Shown: positions 45,072 through 55,733, counted from the stretch's first letter. The stretch: 64,000 nt of DNA from Aurantiochytrium sp. KH105 (GCA_003116975.1 BGKB01000237.1:1-64000), one strand, 5' to 3'. Program-made: numbers and translations. Notes: generated by a model from the sequence alone, not told the origin.

Positions 45072-48000
45072 ATGCTGGCTCTAGGCCCGCCAGACGTGCT
45101 GCGCGTGGACGCACGTCGGCTGCAGACAAGCAGAAGGAATGACTCGGGCGTGGGCACGTACGAAGATAGCTATCCAAAGTATGGACACGAAGGAAACGGT
45201 AAGGGCGACTTGAACGAAGAGCGAGATCAGGACCAAGACCGTCTCCTGCTCGTCGAGTCGTCCCTCAACGGAGACCTCGTCCTCTGCGTTGGAACAGCTT
45301 TCGTGACTGTTCTTGCTTGCAATGGAGAGCGGGATTGGGTTCCCGTAGGCTGCTGTGCCCGGCCTTCGTTTGGCGCCAATGTCGTTGGTGTGAGCCAGGC
45401 CGCATGGAATTCTGATGGATCCGCTTTTGCCATTTGCAACTCGCTCGGCGTCGCAGAATTCTATGAGGTACAAAAGCTCGAAAATCTAGCCATGAGGCTC
45501 TCGACGCCGCGCTGGGTCGAGGAAAGCCGTGCCGATATACGCGCCGGTCATCTCCGCAACATCCGTTTCCGCTGCACGGTCAAGAGCACGGTCGAAGGTG
45601 ACCCCATCGCCCTGCACTCGGTCATTCAGCATCGCCTGTGGCTTCTCATGGGCACATCTCGAGGGAGCATTGTTCGCGTTCTTTGGACCGGTGAGGTCGT
45701 GGTTGACCGGGAGGTGGACGTCTTGCCTGGGAAGGCGGCCAAGGCTACGATCAGCCACCTTTCGCTCGGTTGGCAGCAACGCGTCGGCTTTGTGAGTGCA
45801 ACAGGATATGCTGGAGTGTTTTCCAGGATAGAAGAGTCCTCTACGACGTACTATTTGTGTGAAAAGGATGCCGTCTCGGTTGCAATGAATCGCTCGCGCC
45901 CTCTCGCAATCGTAGGCTTTCGCCTCGGAACAATTGGCGTGTATGCGGTGGGTCGAAAGTCACACCGCATCTTGCGCCGGATCGCCTTTCCCGTCCACGA
46001 GCTTCCACAGCACCTCGAGGCGCGCGTAGCGACGCGCAGGAGCGGCGGCGACTTTGCAACACCCACAACGCTCCGTTGGTGTCCCGATGGAAGCAACTTT
46101 TTTGTTGTTGGATATGCGGATGTTGGCGTCATGGTGTGGTCCAGCACAGGCTGCAAAGCTACCTCTTCCCTCTTTTCACAATCGGCCCTTTGCGATGATC
46201 TCGTGACGCAGCCTAAATGCGCATGGGCCCTTCGCGGATATGCTCTCATCGGCATGGCCTCGCATACCGCCGAGGTTCCGCGCGGCGGGGGTTACAAAGT
46301 ATCTGCTCAAGAATTTATCAAGTCGTGTACATCGGCACAACACTCTACGGGAGGAAGCACATCCATGTGTTTGCAGGGTTGGAACTACGTCTTGGGCCTG
46401 CAGAGCCGGGAGTGGGACGTAAACAGTCTCTCGTGGTGGCGTGTCGATCTCCCGGTGAGCTTTTCTCGAGACAACTGGCCCATTCGAACCGTGGCATGTA
46501 GCCTGAGCGGGAACCTGCTTGCTGTTGGCGGCGCGCAAGGCGTCGCAGTCTACTCGCACACTACCAAGCGCTGGGCCATTTTGGATGCTGTGTTGGAAAA
46601 CAAAGCCGTGCCTTCCGTGCTGAACTTTTGGTGGGGGGATGATTTCCTCTGCGTCGTCCAGTGGGATGCGACCGCGCGGGCTTGGGAACTCATTTCCTAT
46701 TCCCCAGATGATCTCCGAGAAAGCGCTGCGCTTGGTCGTATTCATCTGCCGAGCCGGCCGACGGGTGTGGACACTTTGTACGCGGAAGGTGTACTCATTT
46801 TACAATTTCAGACCCAACTCTGCGTATACAATGTCCTTGCCAACCAGCAGATAGATCGGAGTACCCCTGAGACGGTACTTGAAGAGTCTGGATCGGCGTC
46901 CGAGGGTGAAGACGATGCCTTCGCGGCTCGCCTCGGTGGAAGATCTTTGTTCCCCTCTTCCTCCACCTCGTCCTCCTCCACCTCGTCCACCACCACCGCC
47001 ACCTCGGCTCTATCGCCTCACACTACAGAAACGAATAATGGCACGGTGGAGGGTAAGATGGCTGGTAGTAGTAACAGCAGCAGCAGCGGCAACAATGTAG
47101 GAGGAAGCCTCTCCGGGACCAACCCGGGCAAACCTGCTCGCAGGCACTTTATCATTCGCCGTGCGTCCTCCGCAAGTCATCATCCGAGCAATCATGCCAA
47201 CGTTGAGGTGACGCAAGCCCGCATCTCCCTCGTGCAATCGGTCGACCTAGGTTTTATCCAGCGCCAAATCGACAGCAATCCTTCACCGCAACCTGGAGAA
47301 AAGGCAGAAGCAAACAGCAAGAATACAGGCAATGGGCACGCTCATGTCCCGGATCAAAGTGGCGCGAGCAACACAGCAATATCTGAGGACACCAGGGAGC
47401 AAATGGAAACGCCCATGGTGCTCTGTGTAATGCCTTGCGGTGCGACGAGGAGGTCAGGAGCACCCATCAAATTTCCCAAGTGTGCTGTGTTGAGTAGCAC
47501 AGGGGACCTCTATGTAGTGGATACCGACGAAGGTTCGCGGCGCAAGATTTGCTCCGGGGTATTTCGTATCATGCCACAGTCGTGGGGCAAGATCGACCAA
47601 AGCGATGACATCGTTTTGGACAGTGTGCTCGAACAAAGTGTCCGGCGCGACAATGGTCAAGCGTCATTCTCGAGCGCTTCTTCTGGATTGCGTCGTACAG
47701 CGTCAGGTTATCTCTCCTTTGAGGCAGCGCCCAAGCTACCTGCGTCGCTGCTGTATACGATTTGGATTCTCGATGCGCGAGGGTTGCGCTTGTGGTTACC
47801 CGCGCTGGATGCTGACGCGGAACTGATTGATATACGCTGTGCAAACGCCTATTGGGACGTGCTTCCGCTCGGGATACTCGAGACGCACGGTCTTGTGGTC
47901 GGCATTTCGCAGCGGTCTCGCACCATCACGCAGGACAGGCTCCCCTGTTTCGAAATGTCGGTCCGCGTGAGCCCCACGACGCACGGCATCTTGCAATGGT

Positions 48001-48491
48001 TAGTACAGGCAGGGCGTCAGGACCTGGCGTCGCAAGTTCTAGTTCAGGCAAGCACGCACCTGCCCTTATTCTGGAGCACGCTCGACCTTTTTCTGTTCAA
48101 CGTTGTGGAAAGAGATTTCAAGCATCGGGATGAGACCCCAGAGGAGCATCACTTTTTGCTCCCTGATGCGATCTCACTGCTGCGCAAGGGGAAAATTGCG
48201 GCTGTGCTCGGGTCTCGCGCCTATGATGCCCTCGTCGTAACGTGTGCTCGCAAGATGGAGACGAGCCGCTGGGATATGTTCTTTTCGTCAGCCGGCAACC
48301 CAGAACAAATATTCAATGACTCAATCTACGCCGGCGACTTGCGCACGGCCGCGGGCAGTATGGTTGTGGCCGATTACTTTTCCCCAGAAAAGGCCAGTCG
48401 GCGAATTGCTGCACTCACTCACGCAGCCAAAGTGCACAAGGATCATGCACTTATTGCAGAGCTCGATGCCTTTCTTTCAAAGCCTCGCTGA
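45072..48491 (+). CDS. RIC1: RIC1 homologue, RAB6 GEF subunit
   Basis: 1,139 residues in one exon. The N-terminal half is a beta-propeller (AAWNSDGSAFAICNSLGVAE, LRWCPDGSNFFVVGYADVGV, SLSGNLLAVGGAQGVAVYSH). The C-terminal RIC1 domain is clear: THGILQWLVQAGRQDLASQV, LFNVVERDF, and CARKMETSRWDMFFSSAGNP with QIFNDSIYAGDLRTAA. Together these match RIC1, which pairs with RGP1 to activate the Golgi GTPase Rab6/Ypt6. Residues 620-700 form a Ser/Thr-rich disordered insert (TCC repeats near 46,958-47,000) absent from compact homologues. No RGP1 gene lies in the window. Confidence 0.9.
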   Translation: MLALGPPDVLRVDARRLQTSRRNDSGVGTYEDSYPKYGHEGNGKGDLNEERDQDQDRLLLVESSLNGDLVLCVGTAFVTVLACNGERDWVPVGCCARPSFGANVVGVSQAAWNSDGSAFAICNSLGVAEFYEVQKLENLAMRLSTPRWVEESRADIRAGHLRNIRFRCTVKSTVEGDPIALHSVIQHRLWLLMGTSRGSIVRVLWTGEVVVDREVDVLPGKAAKATISHLSLGWQQRVGFVSATGYAGVFSRIEESSTTYYLCEKDAVSVAMNRSRPLAIVGFRLGTIGVYAVGRKSHRILRRIAFPVHELPQHLEARVATRRSGGDFATPTTLRWCPDGSNFFVVGYADVGVMVWSSTGCKATSSLFSQSALCDDLVTQPKCAWALRGYALIGMASHTAEVPRGGGYKVSAQEFIKSCTSAQHSTGGSTSMCLQGWNYVLGLQSREWDVNSLSWWRVDLPVSFSRDNWPIRTVACSLSGNLLAVGGAQGVAVYSHTTKRWAILDAVLENKAVPSVLNFWWGDDFLCVVQWDATARAWELISYSPDDLRESAALGRIHLPSRPTGVDTLYAEGVLILQFQTQLCVYNVLANQQIDRSTPETVLEESGSASEGEDDAFAARLGGRSLFPSSSTSSSSTSSTTTATSALSPHTTETNNGTVEGKMAGSSNSSSSGNNVGGSLSGTNPGKPARRHFIIRRASSASHHPSNHANVEVTQARISLVQSVDLGFIQRQIDSNPSPQPGEKAEANSKNTGNGHAHVPDQSGASNTAISEDTREQMETPMVLCVMPCGATRRSGAPIKFPKCAVLSSTGDLYVVDTDEGSRRKICSGVFRIMPQSWGKIDQSDDIVLDSVLEQSVRRDNGQASFSSASSGLRRTASGYLSFEAAPKLPASLLYTIWILDARGLRLWLPALDADAELIDIRCANAYWDVLPLGILETHGLVVGISQRSRTITQDRLPCFEMSVRVSPTTHGILQWLVQAGRQDLASQVLVQASTHLPLFWSTLDLFLFNVVERDFKHRDETPEEHHFLLPDAISLLRKGKIAAVLGSRAYDALVVTCARKMETSRWDMFFSSAGNPEQIFNDSIYAGDLRTAAGSMVVADYFSPEKASRRIAALTHAAKVHKDHALIAELDAFLSKPR

Positions 48492-48854
48492 TTCCTCGGA
48501 GAGCCCCCCCCCCCCGTAAAAGGGGCACAGGGGGGGCAGGGAAACTGACGCTGGATATGGGTTTGATTGCTCCTTTTTGATACACCGAAGATTAGATTGT
48601 AGGGACCGTGTGGTTCCAAATTCTCAGCACGTTGTTCTGGCTTTGCCTGCTTAAAAGTGTTCTCAGACGACAATCCCTCGTCGAGCCACCACCGGCAAGT
48701 CTTCGTTCGCTTTTTCAATTTTCGTGAAGATAACAAAGTAATGTCGTATGTGACAAAAAGAAGAAGTATAGTGTTCAAACACATGGTTAGGTTCTATTCC
48801 TGGGCCTTGAGGCTTATTAGGCAACCCCTTGGTCCACGAGGTGGAAGACCTTCC
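48492..48854. other. Convergent 3' region
   Basis: Lies between RIC1 and the FHA gene. A C-run of about 11 occurs at 48,506-48,516, just after the RIC1 stop, and a second GGGGGG stretch follows (48,530). No gene seen. Confidence 0.6.
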
Positions 48855-51800
48855 TCAAGAGATGACACAGCCACATCCGGCTGGCGCAGGAGCAGCCTCG
48901 TCATCGACGATCGGGGCACCCTTGTTGAGCTCCTTTTGCAAAAGGAGAGCAGCCCCACCATTGGCCTTGACTTGGCTTGACTCGGAGGTTCGCCTGCTGG
49001 CGGAATTAAGCTGGGTAAAACTTCCTCGACGAATCGCTGCCGAGGCAACGGAGCGTATCGTTCGCAGAGTTCGGTTGTTGGAGGCCTTTGGACGTCCAAG
49101 CATCCGAAGCTGGGACTGCCCGATAAGGAAGCGCTGGCCGGGCTGCAAAAAGATGCCGTCGTCGCCGGCAACCGCGCGATAAAAGGTCCCCAAACGCGAG
49201 CTACAATCAATGAGACGCCAATGGTTCTCAATGGTGTTAAAAACGATGCGACAATGCAAAGGAGATATGAGAGGATCATTTGGCACGGGAATGGAACAGC
49301 TGGGGTTGCCGCCGATGGTGCACTCGTGCTGATCGATGAGGAAGATGCGACGCTGGAGCGGGCCTTTGATGCACTGAATGATCATGAACGAATCAAGATC
49401 TGGAAAAGTGATTGCCCTTGTCTCCTCATCGAGCCCAAAGGCCTCGAGAACGTCGTCGTATTCATCGACGCGGGCCAGACCAAAGCTTTTGTCGACATTG
49501 TTGGTAATGTGCATCTCTGCGCCGCCGTCTTCGTCTTGATAGGACGAGACGATGTTGATGCGATTCGAAGGATCCTCCTGGTTCGGACGATGGCGGACGA
49601 GCGGGATGGATCCTGGGGTCTCAAGCTTGCCCATCACATGCTCGTCTGCTTCCGATTGAAGTTCCTGAAACTGCGAGGTTTCAATTTGTGCAAGACGCTC
49701 CTCCATGATACGTTGCTCAGCACGACGCACAGACTGGCGCTCCTTTTCAACCTCGGTCGCTTCGTCTTCCTCGTCGTCCTCATCGAGCCAGTCGAGGGCC
49801 TCGTCGGCCTCTGCTTGGGCCTGGTCGTGCTCATCTTGGTCTTGCAGATCGTGGGGCATGGGCAGAGCCGCAGCGGCGTGGTCGAAGCCCGAAGGGCCCT
49901 CAAACCCCACAGAAGATTGTGGCGTGCTCGCGAAACGAGCGCTCATTTTAGCGAGGCCGCCCATGAAGCGCTGCGAAACGCCTCGTCGGCTTCCTTGCGA
50001 ACCAGTTGTGTGATAACTCGCCCCGTCCGAGTCGTAGCCAGGATCAGTGGCACGATCATGGCCGCCGTCGCTCTCGCGATCATCATTAACAAGGGGCTGC
50101 CTTGCTTTGTAGACACGCAGGCCACGTTGGGTGGCGCGGTCGCCCGCAGAGCGGCCCGAGACGCGACCGCTGGAACGGAGATCATCTTTGGTGAACCCAA
50201 TGATTTTGAATTCGCTCGCGCCGACGCGAAAGACCTCTCCGGCGAGGAGGAGATGCGGTGGCGTCGAGGCAGAGCCGAGGCCCGGAGGGATGCTTGCGGC
50301 CATGAGGCGAAGAACAGCCTTGCGTCCAGCAGACCTGCTCGCTTCCATAAGATAGGCGGGCTTTTTGCCCCCGCGCTTGAAGATTGTAGCGTGGCAGCGG
50401 CTCATTTGCGAGTCGTTAATGGAAAGAGTCATGGCTCGACTTGCGCCGATCGTGGCCTCGGCGACGGAGCTAATGCCCTGAAAGGCAAAGGGCTCGACAT
50501 CACCGTAACGCCACTGGGCGGAGCCATCCCACTCGGAGACGCGCACTGGGGCTCGCACCTCGACGGCAAGATCTGCGAGGGTTTGCCTGCCTCGCTGACG
50601 AACGACAGCCTTGGGCTGTGTAGTGACGACGGCTCGCTGAAACCACAAAGCCTTGTTGACGGCGAGCGGGGTCACGGGTACCTGCCTGACGCCGACTTCC
50701 GCGAGGTTCGTCTTGTTGAGCTTGATGCGGCGCTTCTCCGTGGGATCAGCGATCCGCAGAAGCACCTCCAAACCCGTGCAGCAGTTGTGTAGGGACGAGT
50801 CGCGCGCGCGAAGATTGCGGACCACGATGGTATCGCCATCGTACACACCCCAGGTCTTTTCAGGATCCAAGACGAGGTGGACCGCAGTCATGTGCGCGTA
50901 GATGAGCTGCGACTTGTTGAGCATTTCGCCACGTTGAAAAGTGTCCGAGAGGTTGTTGGGGGCCATGAGCGTAAAGACATCGTCAAAGGCTGAGATGGTG
51001 GCAACGATGCGGACGGGGCAGCCGGGGAGAACAATGTCGCAATTTCTCGCGCCTCCGATTGTAAGCATGCGATCCCTCTTGGGACGAGTGTTGCGCGCAA
51101 AGGAGTCATGCGTGTTTACGGCAAACTCTTCCATGGGGGGCGAGAAAGTGCTCGTGCGGGAACGATCGTTCTCGAGTGTATAGCGGTAGACGAGTTTGCT
51201 GCTTGGGCCGACCTTGCCGCTTCCATCTGAGGCAAGCGATGTGATGGATCCAGATGCGAGGTCGTCCTCGTCTTCGATGTCGGCCCAGATCGGAGCAGTG
51301 GCCATGAGATCCTCGTCCGTTTGGCACCCCAGGGTGCTATTATCACGCCGGCGGCGATGAATCTGGCTGCGTTGCAGAGATGCGGCTGAAGAGGATGCGC
51401 TCGTGGGCGAAAGTTTGATGGTTTGGCCCGAGTCAATTTCGGTGGCTGTTCCAAAGTGCACGTGGCGAGGTTTCCTCCGCGAGTGCTTGGAGTGGCTGCG
51501 GCGTTTACGCATCGTTGCATTCGTCGAATGCGAGGCCGTGACGTCTGTGGCGCGTTTGCGCATGGCACGAGTGATGGAGAGAATTTCGATCGTGCAGGAT
51601 CCCGTGACGGGTGAGCCAATGATAATTTTCATGCCCTCTTGAAGGACGAGTCGATCGCGCCACATGCTTTTGTGAAGACATAGCAGGACATCGGACTCGC
51701 GAGGCACATTTTCCTGCGCGAGAGCATAGCCTCCGGAGATGCTCGGCATGACTGACAAGACAAGGTTGGTGCAACCTTGGACTCCGATGACATTGGGCTT

Positions 51801-52388
51801 GCGACCGCTGGAAAGGACGTTCAAGTCAAAGTGAGCGTTAAGGCCCGCTTGGTCGACGTCCACGTCCGGGTTCCATGCCCACTCTGGGGGCACGGCAAGG
51901 TCGCCACAAATGACCAGACCATTTTCCCGGAGAGGCACGGCACGAACGCGTTGGTGTGCGAATCTACCCCGCCGTGCGACTTTTTGAGCAACGGTGTCGG
52001 GTTCTTCAATGCGCTGCCATTGAGGTGCTCCCGATCCGTCTCGATCCTCGCTTGTTCCTGGTCCCATGAGTAGGAAGGGCTGGATGCCAGCGCCTGGCGG
52101 GGACGCGAGGACGACGTCACCCCATACATTTCCATTGAACTGAGCTCTTGCCTGTGCGAGAGACGGGATGGGGAAAGCGTTGGCGCCGTACACGTGAAGG
52201 TTGCTCGGTGTCTCGCTTTCGCTGACCTCGGTGCCAGCTTCGGATGCTGTCTCGGAGTCTACTCCGCGAGGAATCTGAAGGGCTCCATCTGCGGCCACGC
52301 CGTCCTCCCAGACGGGGACCGGGAGCACGAGGCCTTCCTCAGGCCCCTCTGCCGCGGTAGCCATGGCTGCGTTCGAGCGAGCGAGCAA
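48855..52388 (-). CDS. Multi-FHA-domain protein with C-terminal CaaX box
   Basis: 1,177 residues from ATG 52388, or 1,169 from ATG 52364 (MATAAEG). The clearest FHA domain is near the C-terminus (HECTIGGNPSCSIPVPNDPL, SPLHCRIVFN, SSRLGTFYR; about 1,030-1,110). Three more FHA-like folds, with weaker phosphate-loop residues, appear around 190-280, 450-540 (TIGGARNCDIVLPGCPVRIV) and 645-740 (TIGASRAMTLSINDSQMSRC). A basic Ser/Arg-rich linker at 285-330 and an acidic coiled-coil-like stretch at about 865-915 separate them. The last residues are CGCVIS. CVIS is a good farnesylation motif, and the Cys two residues upstream could be palmitoylated. A membrane-tethered phosphothreonine-binding scaffold is the best inference. 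A 523-codon frame on the opposite strand (49,221-50,792) is its shadow. Confidence 0.82.
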   Translation of the reverse strand: MLARSNAAMATAAEGPEEGLVLPVPVWEDGVAADGALQIPRGVDSETASEAGTEVSESETPSNLHVYGANAFPIPSLAQARAQFNGNVWGDVVLASPPGAGIQPFLLMGPGTSEDRDGSGAPQWQRIEEPDTVAQKVARRGRFAHQRVRAVPLRENGLVICGDLAVPPEWAWNPDVDVDQAGLNAHFDLNVLSSGRKPNVIGVQGCTNLVLSVMPSISGGYALAQENVPRESDVLLCLHKSMWRDRLVLQEGMKIIIGSPVTGSCTIEILSITRAMRKRATDVTASHSTNATMRKRRSHSKHSRRKPRHVHFGTATEIDSGQTIKLSPTSASSSAASLQRSQIHRRRRDNSTLGCQTDEDLMATAPIWADIEDEDDLASGSITSLASDGSGKVGPSSKLVYRYTLENDRSRTSTFSPPMEEFAVNTHDSFARNTRPKRDRMLTIGGARNCDIVLPGCPVRIVATISAFDDVFTLMAPNNLSDTFQRGEMLNKSQLIYAHMTAVHLVLDPEKTWGVYDGDTIVVRNLRARDSSLHNCCTGLEVLLRIADPTEKRRIKLNKTNLAEVGVRQVPVTPLAVNKALWFQRAVVTTQPKAVVRQRGRQTLADLAVEVRAPVRVSEWDGSAQWRYGDVEPFAFQGISSVAEATIGASRAMTLSINDSQMSRCHATIFKRGGKKPAYLMEASRSAGRKAVLRLMAASIPPGLGSASTPPHLLLAGEVFRVGASEFKIIGFTKDDLRSSGRVSGRSAGDRATQRGLRVYKARQPLVNDDRESDGGHDRATDPGYDSDGASYHTTGSQGSRRGVSQRFMGGLAKMSARFASTPQSSVGFEGPSGFDHAAAALPMPHDLQDQDEHDQAQAEADEALDWLDEDDEEDEATEVEKERQSVRRAEQRIMEERLAQIETSQFQELQSEADEHVMGKLETPGSIPLVRHRPNQEDPSNRINIVSSYQDEDGGAEMHITNNVDKSFGLARVDEYDDVLEAFGLDEETRAITFPDLDSFMIIQCIKGPLQRRIFLIDQHECTIGGNPSCSIPVPNDPLISPLHCRIVFNTIENHWRLIDCSSRLGTFYRAVAGDDGIFLQPGQRFLIGQSQLRMLGRPKASNNRTLRTIRSVASAAIRRGSFTQLNSASRRTSESSQVKANGGAALLLQKELNKGAPIVDDEAAPAPAGCGCVIS

Positions 52389-52935
52389 GCCGTGCTTGTC
52401 TGTACGTGCGCCAAGTCCAAGCCTCTACGTCGCTGGCCGGGAGGGAGGGATGGCTGAATGGATGGATGGATGGCCCTTGGCTTGTCGCCCCTTGATTGAC
52501 CTCTCGCCGCGGCGGCCGTCTCTGTCCGGACAGCGAGGTGCTCGCCACAAGCGCGCGGAGAGAGAGCGAGAGTGAGAGACGGAGTGAGGTTGAGCGCGCG
52601 CGGGCGGGCGCGCTGCGCGGCGCTTCGCCACCCTGCGCCGGCGATTCTACTTGGCGCTTTGCTGCTGGCTGCTGCCGCTGCGACGCGTCTAAAAACGTGC
52701 GCGCGCTTGCGATTGGCCAGTCTTGTGTCATGTGTCTTGTCTTGCCTTGCTTGGGAGAGAGGGAGAGAGAGAGAGGAGGCCGAAAGAGGGAAAGCGGCAG
52801 AGAGGGGGAGAGACACAGACAGTGGAGTGGGGAGCGCGTGTGCGTGTGAGTGTGTGTGTGCATGCATGTGCAGTATAGGAGTATGTACGTGTGCACGCGC
52901 GCGTGTAGCCATACTGTTTGTTCTACTATAGACAA

Positions 52936-52970
52936 GAGACGACACGACACGACACGACACGACACGAGAC
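52936..52970. repeat. (ACGAC)n pentamer
   Basis: About six tandem ACGAC units, followed by CGAGA-type variants to about 53,000. Confidence 0.9.
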
Positions 52971-53154
52971 AAGCCGAGACGAGACAAGCCGAGACGAGAC
53001 ACCAGCCAGCTGCAGCTGGCCAGGTGGCAGACACAAGAGTGGCAGAGCAAAACCCGGCGAGGTGCGCGCGCTGCCCGCACAAAGCTCGCTGCCTGTCGCA
53101 GCGGCCTGCAGGTGCCGCGTGCCGCAGCCGCTAAAGTGTAAGTAACGCAGCAGC

Positions 53155-53156
<2 letters not shown>

Positions 53157-53190
<34 letters not shown>
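53157..53190. repeat. (CAG)n trinucleotide repeat
   Basis: Eleven nearly perfect CAG units in non-coding DNA upstream of the multi-FHA gene. Confidence 0.9.
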
Positions 53191-53191
<1 letters not shown>

Positions 53192-53397
53192 CGGCCACGG
53201 CGACCGAGACGAACGCTTTGGCCGCGGCCGCCTCCTGTGGTGCGCGCGTGCCGTGCCTCGCCTGCCTCTGCCCGTCGGGAAAAGGAAAAAGAAAGGAAAA
53301 GAGGAAGTGAACAAGAAAAGAAAGAAAGGAAAAGAAGCAGCCAGAAAAGATTGATGGATTGATTGTTGTGAGATGCCCAAAGCCGCCAGGGCCAAAA

Positions 53398-53398
<1 letters not shown>

Positions 53399-53432
<34 letters not shown>
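53399..53432. repeat. (GACA)n microsatellite
   Basis: About eight GACA units, the same motif as the array in the leader of the FHA-RINGv gene. Confidence 0.92.
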
Positions 53433-53723
53433 TGAATATCAACTGTGAGATGAGCATGAAAGCGATCAAGTCCTTCTGTTAGGATCTGGTTAGCGACCAA
53501 GACCAGTGACGAATCCCGTCAATCATTTTGCCACCGACAACGAACGCACGGTCAAGGAGAACCTTCTTCCAAAGGCCTCGTTCGCTTGCTCGCTCACGTG
53601 CGTGCTTGCTTGCTTGCGACATCCAAGAGTTACCAACTGGCCGTTGATGATTCATTCATTCATTCTTTCTTTCTTTCATTCATGTATGGATTGATTCATT
53701 GTAGTAGGACTCGGGGCATTTAT

Positions 53724-55733
53724 TCATAAGTCCGCGCGAATGAATCTCGGCTTGGAGACAAATGCAGGAGAGAGACCTTTGCGCAGCGCATGAGCAGCAA
53801 CCGAAAGAATGAGCACCATAGTGGTGAGAGTGGCGGCCGTAAAATTCGCCGAGGGCGAGGTGGTACCAAAGACGGCGCCGAGCATAAAGACGGCGAGAAA
53901 GACAAAGACGAGCTTGAAGAAAACACTCGCAAGGGTTTCATCTCCGGCGTCGCGAGCAAAGACATCTTCGGTCTTTCCAAGCGACGAAACAGTAAAGTCT
54001 CCCAGGAAAAGATTGATGGCATCCTGCTTGTTGGCATCGCTAAAGTTGTTGATAAAGTACCGCGTGACACTGTTGAGTCCATCCTGCAACTTGCCGAGCT
54101 TACCGCGTCGTGTCTTGAGCGCAGGCGTACCGGCATAGAGAACGCTCATGGTGTTGGCGTTGGAGCGATTGACCTCTTGCAAAGCGAATTCCATGGCCGC
54201 GTAGGGCATGCACATGACGTCATCCTGGAAGGAGTCGGCCTTGTGGGGCAGGCGACCTTGTCGCGACTCATCGACGGCCAAGGCTTCGAGTGAGGCGAGC
54301 ACATGACGGCGCGAGAGGACAGTCTGCACGACTGCTGTGCGATCGAGTGAGTCCATGCAGTTGGTTCGAAAGATCCCGGACTGCCATCGCTCAACACGCC
54401 CGTTGCGAAGCTGCACAAAGCATCCAAAGTCTGCGAGCTCTTGTTGCACCATATCGACGAGCTTGCGAAGATTCTCATATTTACCTTTGCGGCATTCGTG
54501 GTGAAAGTCAAACCACACGAGTCGTAAGCGGGAGTCTGCGAGGTCTTGGTGGTGTTGCTCGTAGCGGTCGCCAAGCGCGCGTTGGTCCTTGACCGTGGTC
54601 CCCTTGCCGCTTCTGTCGACAAGATTGATACAGACCGCCTTACCGTAGTGATCAAGCGAATGCTGGCCATTTGGCCCGGTGAAATGGCGGGTAAAGCGGG
54701 CCATCCCGTCCTTGGCGCTAACGGGAAGACCAACACGCGGCATGTATTTGGTGGTTACCTTTTGCGTCCAGGTTGTGGGAATCGACCCTCGTGTCTGCAC
54801 AAAGGAGCAGAGGGCAACATCGGTGCGCCACGATTGCGCACCATTGGGATCGACAACCTCGCCAGCTTGGGGAAGGAGAATCTGCTCGGTTTCCACAAAG
54901 TTCGCGGCGTTACCCTCGGCATCTAGACCGCGAAGGTTGAAGCGCGTCCCCTGACGCGTGCGCGATCTCCGCGAGATGAAGAGATATGTGAGGCTGAGCG
55001 CCGAGGGTCCGTCAACTTCGATGGGAACGTTATGGCGAACCGCCACATAGCCGCAAATGACCGGGTGCACCCAGTCATCGAGTCGAGCCGCCGCAAAGGC
55101 GTGCGACATGTTCAGATTCCAAAAGAAGCGAGGGTCTGCGCGCGAGGCCAGACTTTGCTCATTCGTGAAGATGGGCTTTCCGTCGGGGTGTCGTGGCGCC
55201 TCCCAAAAGCCACCTCCGTCCAGTTCAAACTCGGGCGTGCGCGGCGCGAGGCGCTGTCCGAGCAACGCAATGCGCTGAGCGGTTTGTGTAATGTCATAAT
55301 TGTGTGAATAGTACAGAGTCCTGGTGTCCACAACACTGTGCAGCATGTCGAGGAATTTGGCTTCGAGCCGGTGTTGGAGTGGTGAGAGCGGCGCCGACGG
55401 CGCTGCTGAGGAAGGTTTGGGCACGGGGAAAAAGTCTGCAGCCACGACTTGACAAATTTCTGCGCCCCCGGGCCCATTGCGGACAACAGCGCGCGCACGG
55501 GTCACGACCGCAAGGTAGGGTCCACGAAATAGCTCGACGATGCCAAGGATCGCAAATACGGACATTGTTCGTGAAGCGCTCTGCTCGAGAGCGGCGGATC
55601 TGGCCTCGAGGGCGACGTGGGGCTTGAGCGAGTCAGGCTCGAGGCTGACGCGCAGCACTGAGCTGCTACCGCGGAGGAGCGGCGCTTCAAGCACGAGAGC
55701 ATCCTCCGCAAAGTGCAGCGTATATTGCGCCAT
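53724..55733 (-). CDS. SAC1: SAC1-type phosphoinositide phosphatase
   Basis: 669 residues. A SAC N-lobe is visible (VFAILGIVELFRGPYLAVVT), then FYYSHNYDITQT-like sequence (TLYYSHNYDITQTAQR) and FFWNLNM. The catalytic CX5R motif is RTNCMDSLDRT at about 458-468, followed by Gln-containing VVQTVLSRR. Two hydrophobic segments near the C-terminus (VFFKLVFVFLAVFMLGAVF and TLTTMVLILSVAAHAL) give the hairpin anchor of Sac1. Sac1 hydrolyses PI4P at the ER and ER-Golgi contacts. The C-terminus ends in SKPRFIRADL without a clear KKxx signal. The gene lacks introns. Confidence 0.93.
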   Translation of the reverse strand: MAQYTLHFAEDALVLEAPLLRGSSSVLRVSLEPDSLKPHVALEARSAALEQSASRTMSVFAILGIVELFRGPYLAVVTRARAVVRNGPGGAEICQVVAADFFPVPKPSSAAPSAPLSPLQHRLEAKFLDMLHSVVDTRTLYYSHNYDITQTAQRIALLGQRLAPRTPEFELDGGGFWEAPRHPDGKPIFTNEQSLASRADPRFFWNLNMSHAFAAARLDDWVHPVICGYVAVRHNVPIEVDGPSALSLTYLFISRRSRTRQGTRFNLRGLDAEGNAANFVETEQILLPQAGEVVDPNGAQSWRTDVALCSFVQTRGSIPTTWTQKVTTKYMPRVGLPVSAKDGMARFTRHFTGPNGQHSLDHYGKAVCINLVDRSGKGTTVKDQRALGDRYEQHHQDLADSRLRLVWFDFHHECRKGKYENLRKLVDMVQQELADFGCFVQLRNGRVERWQSGIFRTNCMDSLDRTAVVQTVLSRRHVLASLEALAVDESRQGRLPHKADSFQDDVMCMPYAAMEFALQEVNRSNANTMSVLYAGTPALKTRRGKLGKLQDGLNSVTRYFINNFSDANKQDAINLFLGDFTVSSLGKTEDVFARDAGDETLASVFFKLVFVFLAVFMLGAVFGTTSPSANFTAATLTTMVLILSVAAHALRKGLSPAFVSKPRFIRADL

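Larger units (their letters stand above)
52389..53723. other. Intergenic region rich in microsatellites
   Basis: Holds the leader of the FHA gene and the 3' end of the SAC1-type gene. It contains GGAT-like repeats (52,455-52,472), GA-rich tracts (52,755-52,815), ACGAC pentamers (52,936-52,970), CAG repeats (53,157-53,190) and GACA repeats (53,399-53,432). Long open frames on both strands are repeat-driven. No gene seen. Confidence 0.6.

Noticed and set aside
49221..50792. 523-codon plus-strand frame opposite the multi-FHA gene
   Set aside because: No recognisable motif. The minus strand encodes FHA-like folds and a CaaX end; the antisense frame is open because of GC-rich codon use.
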